Assembly: GCF_014212495.1 (NCBI RefSeq)
Contig: NZ_JACKZC010000002.1
Span: forward strand, 519,469-583,468
DNA length: 64,000 nt
Reading direction: 5' to 3'
DNA from: Pontibacter sp. Tf4
Lineage (GTDB): Bacteria > Bacteroidota > Bacteroidia > Cytophagales > Hymenobacteraceae
Shown: piece by piece, positions 9,836-17,932 of the stretch
How the letters are laid out: every line of letters begins with the position of its first letter
Numbering within the stretch: position 1 is the stretch's first letter
The notes under the pieces: model-generated
Seen by the model: only the letters and a program-made list of their open reading frames with translations
What the model was told of the DNA's origin: nothing
The model's database searches: none
Program-made: the position numbers and the translations under genes

Positions 9836-10927
9836 CTATAGTTCAGAAAACCAGGCCTCTACCCTTTTTATAACTACTGTAAAGTTTTCAGATGAATCAC
9901 CTCCTGTTCCTATTTCACTTGTATAATCAAACCCTAAGCCTTTGCATAACAGAAAGTAATGGGTTTTCACCAGGTTGGCCGGGTGTAGTTCCAGCACTTT
10001 ACAGTTCTCCGCGAACAGGAGGTTCGTCAGCCCGGCGCCGTGGGGGGCTATAACGGCCTCGGTATTATAAAAGAGCTGCACCTGCTCTTGGTAACTGAGT
10101 TCTTCTGCGCGAACAATCTCGAATCCATAGTTGGACAGCAAAGGCAATAATTCCGGCTCGTTCAAAACCCGACGCGTTTTAGCCTTGCTCCTGCTGATGT
10201 AAATTCGTTTTTTGCTCCCGGTATGCTTTACCTGATATCCTTTCCAGATAGCCTCGCGCAGCCACTGGCTAACTTGTAATGGCAGATAGCCGCTCTGCGG
10301 GTTAGAGATGAACGACGGAAGAATAAACTGCTCCACCTCCCACTTTTCGTGCTCCCCAATATACATCACTTCTACATTCGGGTGCTCCTGCAGTAAAAAT
10401 TGCAGCGTTTCGTACTGGTAGGCAGGCAGATCGCGGCGCATGATGAGCTGGATCGGCTCCTGCACCTGCTGTAATAAAAAGTATAAACGCGGCAGGCAAT
10501 CAAAGAACCAGTGGTAGTTGTTATTTTCGGCCCAGGGCAAATGCAGCACCGAAGTATAAAGTCCGGGCCTGGTCTTGGATAACATAAAGGCGGGCGTTTT
10601 AAATGCCGGCGATTTTGAAAGCCTGCTCCCATCAAACACCGACTCTACCACAACTTTACCACCTTGCACTATTGCACCCGAATTACCTAAAAAAGTTACA
10701 TCCTGCAGCGTAACTATAAACTGGGGCTTAATGCGGTAACCCAAAGTATAATCTAAACTATAGTTAAAGCTGGCCGCCGACTGTTCCAGAAATTCCTGTT
10801 CCTGCTCATTAAAGTAAATAACCTGTGTTGGCGCTACCACCCTTTTAGAAGCATGATGCAGCACCGAAGTATAACGGAAATAATAGCTGGCTGTATGAAG
10901 AATGCGGAAGAGTAACTTTTTCAGCAT
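9836..10927 (-). CDS. Glycosyltransferase family 61 (DUF563-like) protein
   Basis: A 363-residue protein resembling the DUF563/GT61 family of glycosyltransferases, which add sugars such as xylose or GlcNAc in eukaryotes and act on surface polysaccharides in bacteria. The key C-terminal block is APHGAGLTNLLFAENCKVLEL, followed by a conserved HPANLVK. The middle has LPWAENNNYHWFFDCLPRLYF, another conserved GT61 region. It ends next to repeat copy A and is divergent from the pseudaminic acid genes that follow, suggesting a role in the same surface glycan. Donor and acceptor are unknown. The motif AACTATAGTT overlaps its stop region (9834-9843) and recurs inside the gene. Confidence 0.8.
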   Translation of the reverse strand: MLKKLLFRILHTASYYFRYTSVLHHASKRVVAPTQVIYFNEQEQEFLEQSAASFNYSLDYTLGYRIKPQFIVTLQDVTFLGNSGAIVQGGKVVVESVFDGSRLSKSPAFKTPAFMLSKTRPGLYTSVLHLPWAENNNYHWFFDCLPRLYFLLQQVQEPIQLIMRRDLPAYQYETLQFLLQEHPNVEVMYIGEHEKWEVEQFILPSFISNPQSGYLPLQVSQWLREAIWKGYQVKHTGSKKRIYISRSKAKTRRVLNEPELLPLLSNYGFEIVRAEELSYQEQVQLFYNTEAVIAPHGAGLTNLLFAENCKVLELHPANLVKTHYFLLCKGLGFDYTSEIGTGGDSSENFTVVIKRVEAWFSEL

Positions 10928-11094
10928 AGGTTAAGGGTATAGCCCGAAAGATACGATTTATAGTTTTTAGTTAAGAGTTATGTGTTAAAAGTTCAACTGA
11001 CAGCAGTCAACAATTCAACAATCAACAATTAAATAGTAACTTGCACCACAAATGTTGGCTATAGTTTGCCGCACTCAAAAAGTATAAAATCAGC

Positions 11095-12114
11095 ATGGCA
11101 TTAGACCTGAATCATAAGTCTATTTTGGTAACGGGCGGCACGGGCTCGTTTGGTAAAAAATTCGTGGAGATGGTATTTGCCCGTTTCCCGGATGTGAAGC
11201 GCCTGGTCATTTATTCGCGCGATGAACTGAAGCAGTTTGAAATGTCGCAGACCTTTCCGCACAGCAAATACAAGGCTATCCGGTATTTTATCGGCGATGT
11301 GCGTGACGGTGAGCGTTTTAAGCGCGCCTGCGAAGGCATCGACATCATTGTGCATGCCGCCGCTATGAAGCAGGTGCCTGCTGCTGAGTACAACCCGATG
11401 GAGTGCATCAAGACCAACGTGTTGGGCGCTGAGAACGTGATCAATGCGGCCCTGGACAGCGGCGTGAAGGACGTGGTGGCCCTTTCGACTGATAAGGCGG
11501 CTGCGCCTATAAACCTGTATGGAGCTACCAAACTATGCTCCGATAAGCTGTTTGTGGCCGCTAACAACATGAAAGGCAAACGCGACATTAAGTTTTCGGT
11601 GGTACGCTATGGCAACGTGATCGGTTCACGGGGCTCTGTTGTGCCATTCTTTTTGAAAAAACGCGAGGAAGGTGTGCTGCCTATCACTCACCAGGACATG
11701 ACCCGTTTCAATATCTCCCTGGAAGAAGGTGTAGAAATGGTATTCCATGCCCTGGAAACGCATTGGGGCGGTGAGATCTTCGTTCCTAAAATTCCATCTT
11801 ACGTGATCACAGAGCTGGCAAAAGCTATTGGTCCGGATTGCAAACAGGAGATTGTAGGCATTCGTCCGGGCGAGAAACTGCACGAAGAAATGATTACGGA
11901 AACAGATTCGCTGAACACGGTGGAGCTGGATAAATATTATGTGATCCTGCCGTCTACACCAACCTGGGCGACCGAAGATTTCCTGAAAGCATTTAATGGT
12001 AAAATGGTACCGATGGGCTTTAAATACAACTCCGGTACCAACGACGAGTGGCTGTCAGCCGAGCAACTACGCGACCAGATACGCCAGCATGTAGACCCGG
12101 CATTTAATGTGTAA
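11095..12114 (+). CDS. pseB: UDP-GlcNAc 4,6-dehydratase (inverting), PseB
   Basis: First step of pseudaminic acid synthesis: dehydration and C5 inversion of UDP-GlcNAc. The 339-residue SDR-family protein has the nucleotide-binding motif VTGGTGSFGKKF near residue 13, the family motif MKQVPAAEYNPMECIKTNV, and the catalytic Tyr/Lys pair in NLYGATKLCSDKL. The length matches PseB/FlaA1 and not the longer membrane-bound relatives. It opens the run pseB-pseC-pseF-pseGH-pseI, all on the plus strand. Its stop codon lies within the left arm of an AT-rich hairpin (12112-12175) that fills the gap to pseC. Confidence 0.95.
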   Translation: MALDLNHKSILVTGGTGSFGKKFVEMVFARFPDVKRLVIYSRDELKQFEMSQTFPHSKYKAIRYFIGDVRDGERFKRACEGIDIIVHAAAMKQVPAAEYNPMECIKTNVLGAENVINAALDSGVKDVVALSTDKAAAPINLYGATKLCSDKLFVAANNMKGKRDIKFSVVRYGNVIGSRGSVVPFFLKKREEGVLPITHQDMTRFNISLEEGVEMVFHALETHWGGEIFVPKIPSYVITELAKAIGPDCKQEIVGIRPGEKLHEEMITETDSLNTVELDKYYVILPSTPTWATEDFLKAFNGKMVPMGFKYNSGTNDEWLSAEQLRDQIRQHVDPAFNV

Positions 12115-12175
12115 TGATTAATTCTCATTTTATTACATTTAAAATTATTCATTATTCATTCCTAATTATTCATTA
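12112..12175. repeat. AT-rich hairpin repeat between pseB and pseC
   Basis: An imperfect inverted repeat, TAATGATTAATT (12112-12123) against AATTATTCATTA (12164-12175), matching at 11 of 12 positions. The left arm includes the pseB stop codon and the right arm ends five bases before the pseC start. Similar sequences rich in TAATGA/TCATTA occur at 20524-20606, 23966-24060, 35065-35147, 36057-36165 and inside the RNase P RNA gene. Confidence 0.7.
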
Positions 12176-12180
12176 AAGAG

Positions 12181-13356
12181 ATGAAGCCAATTCCCTACGG
12201 TCGCCAGCATATTACGCAGGAAGATATCGATGCAGTGATTGAAACGTTGCAATCTGATTTCCTGACACAGGGACCTAAAGTAGCTGAGTTTGAGCAGGCT
12301 TTTGCCAACTATGTAGGCGCAAAATATGCAGTAGCCGTAAGCAATGGCACAGCGGCTTTGCACTTATGTACACTGGCACTGGGCGTGAACGAAGAATCCA
12401 GGGTGATCACAACGCCGATCACTTTTGTGGCTTCGGCCAACTGCGTGCGCTATTGCGGCGGTACCGTTGAATTTGCAGACATCGACCCTGAGACTGCTCT
12501 GCTTGATATAAATAAGGTACGTGTGATGCTGGAAAGCAAGCCCAAAGGCTACTATACCGGCCTCATCCCTGTCGATTTTGCCGGCAACCCGGTAAACCTG
12601 GAAGAATTCAGAAAACTGGCCGATGAGTTTGGCTGCTGGATCATAGAAGATGCCTGCCATGCCCCTGGCGGTTATTTTATGGATAGTAACGGCGAGAAAC
12701 AACTATGCGGAAACGGCAAATATGCTGATCTGGCTATTTTCTCGTTCCACCCGGTAAAGCACATTGCAACCGGCGAGGGCGGCATGATCACAACCAACTC
12801 CGACGAACTATACCAGGAACTGCTGAAACTGCGCACCCACGGCATTACCCGCGACCCGCAACTGATGGAAGAAAACCATGGCGGCTGGTACATGGAGATG
12901 CAGGAACTGGGCTACAACTATAGAATTCCGGATATGCTCTGTGCCTTAGGTGTTACACAATTGCGTCGCGCCGATGCCGGCCTTGCCCGTCGTAAAGGCA
13001 TTGCCAAGGTGTATGACGAAGCATTTGAAACTATAGCCGGCATTGAAGTATTGGGCACATCTGCAGAGGCCTTATCCGAAAACGGCGACACCGGCCATGC
13101 GTACCATTTGTATGTTATTAAAGTAGCTGACCGAAAAGGCCTATACGATTTTCTGCGCGGGCATAACATTTTTGCACAGGTGCATTACATTCCGGCACAC
13201 ACCATGCCGTACTACAGAAACCTGGGCTATAAAAAAGGCGATTTCCCGGAAGCTGAAGCTTACTATAGCGAGTGTCTGAGCCTGCCTATGTACCCAAGTC
13301 TGACGGCAGAAGAACAGGAATTTGTAATTGAGAAGGTGAAGGAATTTGTTGGATGA
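12181..13356 (+). CDS. pseC: UDP-4-amino-4,6-dideoxy-N-acetyl-beta-L-altrosamine transaminase, PseC
   Basis: PLP-dependent aminotransferase of the DegT/DnrJ/EryC1 (sugar aminotransferase) fold, 391 residues, which transfers an amino group to C4 of the PseB product. Visible marks are the start MKPIPYGRQHITQEDIDAV, the NGTAALHL phosphate-binding region, the IIEDACHAPGG aspartate that contacts the pyridine ring, and the Schiff-base lysine in FSFHPVKHIATGEGG. The stop codon overlaps the pseF start (ATGA-type overlap at 13353-13356), indicating translational coupling. Confidence 0.95.
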   Translation: MKPIPYGRQHITQEDIDAVIETLQSDFLTQGPKVAEFEQAFANYVGAKYAVAVSNGTAALHLCTLALGVNEESRVITTPITFVASANCVRYCGGTVEFADIDPETALLDINKVRVMLESKPKGYYTGLIPVDFAGNPVNLEEFRKLADEFGCWIIEDACHAPGGYFMDSNGEKQLCGNGKYADLAIFSFHPVKHIATGEGGMITTNSDELYQELLKLRTHGITRDPQLMEENHGGWYMEMQELGYNYRIPDMLCALGVTQLRRADAGLARRKGIAKVYDEAFETIAGIEVLGTSAEALSENGDTGHAYHLYVIKVADRKGLYDFLRGHNIFAQVHYIPAHTMPYYRNLGYKKGDFPEAEAYYSECLSLPMYPSLTAEEQEFVIEKVKEFVG

Positions 13357-14045
13357 AAGCCATTGCCATCATACCAGCCCGTGGCGGCAGCAAACGTATT
13401 CCGCGCAAGAATATAAAATCGTTCTTAGGTAAGCCGATCATAGCTTATTCCATAGAAGCTGCCATTGCCTCCGGGCTGTTTGATGAAGTAATGGTATCGA
13501 CAGATGACGCAGAGATCGCAACTATAGCGGAGCAGTATGGGGCGAAAGTGCCTTTCCTGAGAAGTAACGCTACAGCCGATGACTATGCCACAACGGCCGA
13601 TGTACTGCTGGAGGTGCTGAAAGAATATGCCGGACTTAAACAGGAGTTTGCTGTAGGTTGCTGCCTTTACCCAACAGCGCCGCTTGTCAGGATTAGTGCC
13701 CTGAAAGAAGCGTATGACCTGCTGAACAGCCAGCACTATGACACCGTGTTTCCGGTATTGAAATACAGTTACCCCATCTGGCGCAGCCTGAAACTACAGG
13801 AAGCTAAAGTGAGCATGAACTGGCCGGAGCATCTCAACAGCCGCTCCCAGGACCTGCCCGCTGCCTACCACGATGCCGGCCAGTTCTACTGGTTTAAGAC
13901 AGTTAGCTTCCAGCGGTCAAAGAAACTCTTCACTGAAAATTCAGGCGCCATAGAACTCGAAGAACTGGAGGTGCAGGACATCGACAACGAAACGGACTGG
14001 AAACTGGCAGAGCTAAAGTATAAACTGTTACATCACATTGACTGA
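13353..14045 (+). CDS. pseF: Pseudaminic acid cytidylyltransferase, PseF
   Basis: Activates pseudaminic acid to CMP-pseudaminic acid, the donor for glycosyltransferases. The 230-residue protein starts with the nucleotide-binding signature of CMP-sugar synthetases, AIIPARGGSKRIPRKNIK, followed by KPIIAYSIEAA and the metal-binding region LYPTAPLVR. It could not be told from a CMP-sialic acid synthetase on motifs alone, but the flanking pse genes settle the assignment. It overlaps pseC by four bases and the next gene by eight. Confidence 0.93.
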   Translation: MKAIAIIPARGGSKRIPRKNIKSFLGKPIIAYSIEAAIASGLFDEVMVSTDDAEIATIAEQYGAKVPFLRSNATADDYATTADVLLEVLKEYAGLKQEFAVGCCLYPTAPLVRISALKEAYDLLNSQHYDTVFPVLKYSYPIWRSLKLQEAKVSMNWPEHLNSRSQDLPAAYHDAGQFYWFKTVSFQRSKKLFTENSGAIELEELEVQDIDNETDWKLAELKYKLLHHID

Positions 14046-15513
14046 AGCATCCACAAAACGTCGCATCATTTTCCGTGCCGATGGCAACAGCCGGATTGGG
14101 TTGGGCCATGTGGTCCGGTCGCTGGCGCTGGCCGGTATGCTGCGCGATGATTTTGAATGCGTGTTTGCCATTCAGGAACCAGATGATGCCCTGAAGAGCC
14201 AGATACTGGAGACTTGCCATGGCCTGATCACGTTGCCGGTATGTGCCCCAACTGAGGAACGCTTTAACTATGAACTGGCTGCCTACATCTCCGAAGAAGA
14301 AATGGTGGTGCTGGATGGCTATAGTTTTGATACCGACTATCAGCAAACTATAAAAGCACGGGGAGCGCAATTGATTTGTATAGACGATATCCATGCCTAC
14401 CGGTTTGTGGCCGATGTGGTACTGAACCAGGCAGGTGGCGTGGCACCCGACAACTATAGCATTGCCCCCTATACCAAACTGCTGCTGGGTCCGGAATATG
14501 CCCTGCTTCGTGCCCCTTTTTTAAAAGTGGCCCGGCAAGAAAGAACGCTTCCAAACGGCAACAGTAAACTACTCTTAAACTTAGGCGGTGCAGACCCCGA
14601 AAACTATACACTCAGGTTAGCGCAGGAAATAGCTGCTTTACATAAAACTACAACTATAGAAATCATAGTTGGCAGCGCTTACAAACACCTTCCCCAACTA
14701 CAAAGCTGGCTTCAGGATAAACCAATCTATAGTTTACACCAGAACCTGGATGCCGAACAGATGTGCAAACTAATGCAACAGTGCGCCATAGCTGTTACAT
14801 CGGCAAGTGGCGTGGCCTACGAGTATGCAGCGGTAGGCGGTAAGTTGTTCATTCTTCAAACCGCAGATAACCAGTCAGGACTCTATCACTTCCTGATAAA
14901 AAGTGGCATTGCCCAGCCCTATACAATGGATGCGTTGCCTGCAGCTATTGATAGTGAATTTGAAGAACTGGTAACTATACAACGTCGCTTTTTCGATGGT
15001 CATAGCGATGAGCGTTTGCGTACGGTATTTCTGCAGTTAAGCCTACGGGCAGGCCTGATACTCCGGAAAGCAACTATAGCTGATCTGCAACTGGTGTACG
15101 ACTGGAACAACGATCCGGAAGTACGCCAGCGGTCTTTTAACCCGCAGCCAATCCTGCTGGAAAATCACACCCGCTGGTTTACCGCCAAACTTGACGATGC
15201 GACCTCTAAATTTTATATTGCAGAAGCAGCCGGCACTCCTGCAGCACAGATCCGGTTCGATATAAAAGCTGAGAAAGCAACTATAAGCTACCTGATCAGC
15301 AGAGATTTCCGGGGCAAAGGGTTGGGACATACGGTGCTACAGAAAGGCATCGCACAACTGCAAAAGGAGGTTCCGCAAGTGAAGGAGGTAGAAGGACTAG
15401 TGCAGCAGGATAACATGGCATCGGTAAGAGCATTTGAGAAAGCCGGTTTCAGCTACGGTACACCAGACCCTAACCACCCGGAAGCGCACCGTTTTGTGCT
15501 GGAGCTGCTTTAA
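14038..15513 (+). CDS. PseG-PseH fusion: UDP-sugar hydrolase plus N-acetyltransferase
   Basis: A 491-residue two-domain protein. Residues 1-340 match PseG, the hydrolase that removes UDP from the 2,4-diacetamido sugar: the glycosyltransferase-B type start IIFRADGNSRIGLGHVVRSLALA is diagnostic. Residues 341-491 are a GNAT acetyltransferase matching PseH (ILRKATIADLQLVYDWNNDPEVR, acetyl-CoA loop RGKGLGHTVL), which acetylates the 4-amino group. PseH acts just before PseG, so the fusion joins consecutive steps. The most upstream reasonable start is TTG 14038, eight bases inside pseF; no ATG precedes the conserved RADGN motif. Several NYS and TI residues in the protein come from embedded AACTATAG motifs. 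Confidence 0.92.
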   Translation: MTEASTKRRIIFRADGNSRIGLGHVVRSLALAGMLRDDFECVFAIQEPDDALKSQILETCHGLITLPVCAPTEERFNYELAAYISEEEMVVLDGYSFDTDYQQTIKARGAQLICIDDIHAYRFVADVVLNQAGGVAPDNYSIAPYTKLLLGPEYALLRAPFLKVARQERTLPNGNSKLLLNLGGADPENYTLRLAQEIAALHKTTTIEIIVGSAYKHLPQLQSWLQDKPIYSLHQNLDAEQMCKLMQQCAIAVTSASGVAYEYAAVGGKLFILQTADNQSGLYHFLIKSGIAQPYTMDALPAAIDSEFEELVTIQRRFFDGHSDERLRTVFLQLSLRAGLILRKATIADLQLVYDWNNDPEVRQRSFNPQPILLENHTRWFTAKLDDATSKFYIAEAAGTPAAQIRFDIKAEKATISYLISRDFRGKGLGHTVLQKGIAQLQKEVPQVKEVEGLVQQDNMASVRAFEKAGFSYGTPDPNHPEAHRFVLELL

Positions 15514-15534
15514 CAACTATAAGTTCAGACAATC

Positions 15535-16578
15535 ATGATCAACGATATAACTATAGCCGGCCGCCTGGTTGGTGCTAACCATAAGCCTTTTATTATTGCC
15601 GAAATGTCGGGCAATCACAACCAGTCGCTGGAGCGGGCACTGGCTATAGTTGATGCCGCCGCCGACGCCGGTGCCGATGCCATTAAACTACAGACCTACA
15701 CCGCCGACACCATGACCTTGCCCGGCGCTTTTACCATCGAAGATGAGAACTCGCTCTGGAAAGGTCGTGAACTATACGATCTCTACAAAGAGGCCTATAC
15801 GCCCTGGGAATGGCATAAACCTATTTTTGAACGGGCCAGAGAACGCGGTATGATCGCTTTTTCGTCGCCGTTTGATGAGACTGCCGTTGATTTCCTGGAA
15901 GAGCTGGGCGCACCGGTTTATAAGATCGCCTCTTTTGAGAATACTGACCATCCGCTGCTGCGTAAAGTAGCAGCTACCGGCAAACCGGTCATCATGAGTA
16001 CAGGCGCGGCTACCGTGCAGGAAGTGGCCGAAGGCGTTCAGGTGTTACAGGAAGCCGGTTGCAGGGAACTCATTCTTTTAAAATGCACCAGCACCTACCC
16101 TTCTACTCCCGAAAACACAAACCTGCTGACCATCCCTCACATGCGCGAACTTTATACCGTGCAGGTTGGCTTATCGGACCACACGATGGGTGTAGGTGCA
16201 GCTGTGGCAGCCGTAGCATTGGGTGCCACGGTTATCGAAAAACATTTTACCCTGCGCCGCGCGGATGGCGGTGTGGATTCAGCCTTCTCGTTGGAGCCAG
16301 AAGAACTGAAGCTGCTGGTTGTGGAATCGGAAAGGGCCTGGCAGGCTATGGGACACGTGCAGTATGGCGTGCAGAAAGCCGAAGAGAAAAGCCGCCTGTT
16401 TAAACGCTCGGTTTATGCTGCTAAAGACATAGCTGCCGGCGAAGCGTTTACAAAAGAAAATATCCGTGTCATCCGACCGGGGTTAGGCCTGGCGCCCAAG
16501 CATTACGAGGAACTGTTGGGCAAAGCTGCTGCTACTAACATAAAAGCCGGCACTCCCCTCACCTGGGACATGGTATAA
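15535..16578 (+). CDS. pseI: Pseudaminic acid synthase, PseI
   Basis: Condenses phosphoenolpyruvate with the six-carbon diacetamido sugar to make pseudaminic acid. The 347-residue protein has a NeuB-type TIM barrel (IIAEMSGNHNQSLERAL, DAIKLQTYTADTM, KIASFEN, MSTGAATVQEV, LKCTSTYPS, GLSDHTMG) and a C-terminal SAF (antifreeze-like) domain after about residue 285 (RSVYAAKDIAAGEAFT). The GNHN and KLQTYTADTM motifs favour PseI over sialic acid NeuB, and the neighbours agree. It begins 21 bases after the pseGH stop. Confidence 0.95.
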   Translation: MINDITIAGRLVGANHKPFIIAEMSGNHNQSLERALAIVDAAADAGADAIKLQTYTADTMTLPGAFTIEDENSLWKGRELYDLYKEAYTPWEWHKPIFERARERGMIAFSSPFDETAVDFLEELGAPVYKIASFENTDHPLLRKVAATGKPVIMSTGAATVQEVAEGVQVLQEAGCRELILLKCTSTYPSTPENTNLLTIPHMRELYTVQVGLSDHTMGVGAAVAAVALGATVIEKHFTLRRADGGVDSAFSLEPEELKLLVVESERAWQAMGHVQYGVQKAEEKSRLFKRSVYAAKDIAAGEAFTKENIRVIRPGLGLAPKHYEELLGKAAATNIKAGTPLTWDMV

Positions 16579-16581
16579 CTC

Positions 16582-17883
16582 GTGAAAAACTGGTACGCCC
16601 TTTACAGCAACATCCTGCACCTGCACTTTTCGGAAGGCTTTTACAGACTGCCAGAGAGTGCCAAAAATGCTGTGTCTCCTGCTCAACCGCTCAGGCGTTT
16701 CCTTAAAGTACTTGGCTATAGTTTGGTCAGGCTTATAGGTAATCTTTTTAAAAACGTTGAGCATAGCGAGCAACTACAGGGCAAGGTATGGCTGTATGTG
16801 GTCAGCCAGAATAATGTGGATAGCCTGCAGTTCATAAAACACGGTTTGCCGAATGCCGTTTTTGTAGCCGGGCAGAGCAAGGAAATAGGCAAGTACAATA
16901 AAACGGTCCAGCGCATTTCTCTGCGCCGGAAACTATTCTATTACTATAAGTTCCTTCCCCTTTACTTCCAGTTTCTGAAGCGCAAAAAGCAGAGCACGCT
17001 ACGGTTTTATGATATACTGTTCGATGCCGTTGGTTTTTATGAAGTGTACCTCCAAAAGCTCCGAAAATATAAACCCGCAGCCATAGTTTTTGCCAACGAC
17101 CACAATGCCGATGCCCGATCCATGTTGTTAGCTGCTAAGGCGGCAGGTATCAAAACAATTTATATTCAGCACGCCAGCGTCAGCCCTATATTTCCGCCAC
17201 TGCAGTTTGACCTGAATCTGCTGGAGGGACAGGATGCGCTGCAGAAATATAAAATCTGCGGGCCCATAGAGGGAAAAGTAGAGCTGATAGGGATGCCTAA
17301 AGCGGATGCTTTTGTGCCGTTCCGTAACAGAAACCAACAGATACAAACGATAGGCATTGGCTGCAACCTGATGGACGATTTAGGGGAAATCGGAAAGCTG
17401 ATACGCCAATTAAGTTCAGATTTCCCGTCCATACACTTTATACTACGCCCCCACCCCCGCGACAAACGTGACTTTAACGCACTCTCAACTATAGGCACTA
17501 ACATCAGCCTCTCTGATAGCCGAACTATAGTTACCTTCGATTATCTGCGCCAGGTAGATGTACAGATCAGCGGCAACTCCGGCATCCACTTAGAAGCAGT
17601 TTTACTGAACGTGTGGTCCATCTTTTATAACATGAACCCAACCGAAAAACTGGACGATTATTACGGGTTTATCGCGCACGGTTTGGTTGATGCTCCTGCT
17701 GGTTACGAGGAACTGAAGCACCTGCTACAACAACACCTGCACGAAAAGCCGAATGTATACCAGCGAGCGAAATACTACAACGAAACAGTAGGGTCCACTT
17801 ACGAAGGTAAAAGCAGCGAGCTGGCTTTAAAATTCCTGAAAGATTTTGTTCAGGTTGGTCGGCCTGCAAAGGCGAATCTATAG
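16582..17883 (+). CDS. Putative GT-B-like glycosyltransferase of the pseudaminic acid cluster
   Basis: A 433-residue protein starting at GTG 16582, three bases after pseI; no better ATG lies near. I do not recognise a named family with certainty. The middle and C-terminal parts look like a GT-B or CDP-glycerol-transferase-like fold: TIYIQHASVSP (near 195), a second Rossmann half beginning IQTIGIGCN, then RPHPRDKRDF and the donor-site-like VQISGNSGIHLEAVLL. Position directly after CMP-pseudaminic acid synthesis genes and before a flippase suggests it transfers pseudaminic acid to a glycan, but that is inference. Members of capsule and sialyl/polysialyltransferase-like families share the RPHP-type motif. 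The N-terminal 150 residues are basic and unassigned. Confidence 0.55.
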   Translation: MKNWYALYSNILHLHFSEGFYRLPESAKNAVSPAQPLRRFLKVLGYSLVRLIGNLFKNVEHSEQLQGKVWLYVVSQNNVDSLQFIKHGLPNAVFVAGQSKEIGKYNKTVQRISLRRKLFYYYKFLPLYFQFLKRKKQSTLRFYDILFDAVGFYEVYLQKLRKYKPAAIVFANDHNADARSMLLAAKAAGIKTIYIQHASVSPIFPPLQFDLNLLEGQDALQKYKICGPIEGKVELIGMPKADAFVPFRNRNQQIQTIGIGCNLMDDLGEIGKLIRQLSSDFPSIHFILRPHPRDKRDFNALSTIGTNISLSDSRTIVTFDYLRQVDVQISGNSGIHLEAVLLNVWSIFYNMNPTEKLDDYYGFIAHGLVDAPAGYEELKHLLQQHLHEKPNVYQRAKYYNETVGSTYEGKSSELALKFLKDFVQVGRPAKANL

Positions 17884-17907
17884 TTACTTTACTATCCCCA
17901 AAAACTT

Positions 17908-17915
17908 TACCTTTG
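17908..17915 (+). promoter_or_regulatory. Possible -7 box upstream of the flippase gene
   Basis: TACCTTTG matches the Bacteroidota -7 consensus TAnnTTTG and lies 17 bases before the flippase ATG. No clear -33 TTG is seen at the usual spacing, so this is a weak candidate for an internal promoter. Confidence 0.35.
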
Positions 17916-17932
17916 CTCTCTGACTTTAGCCA

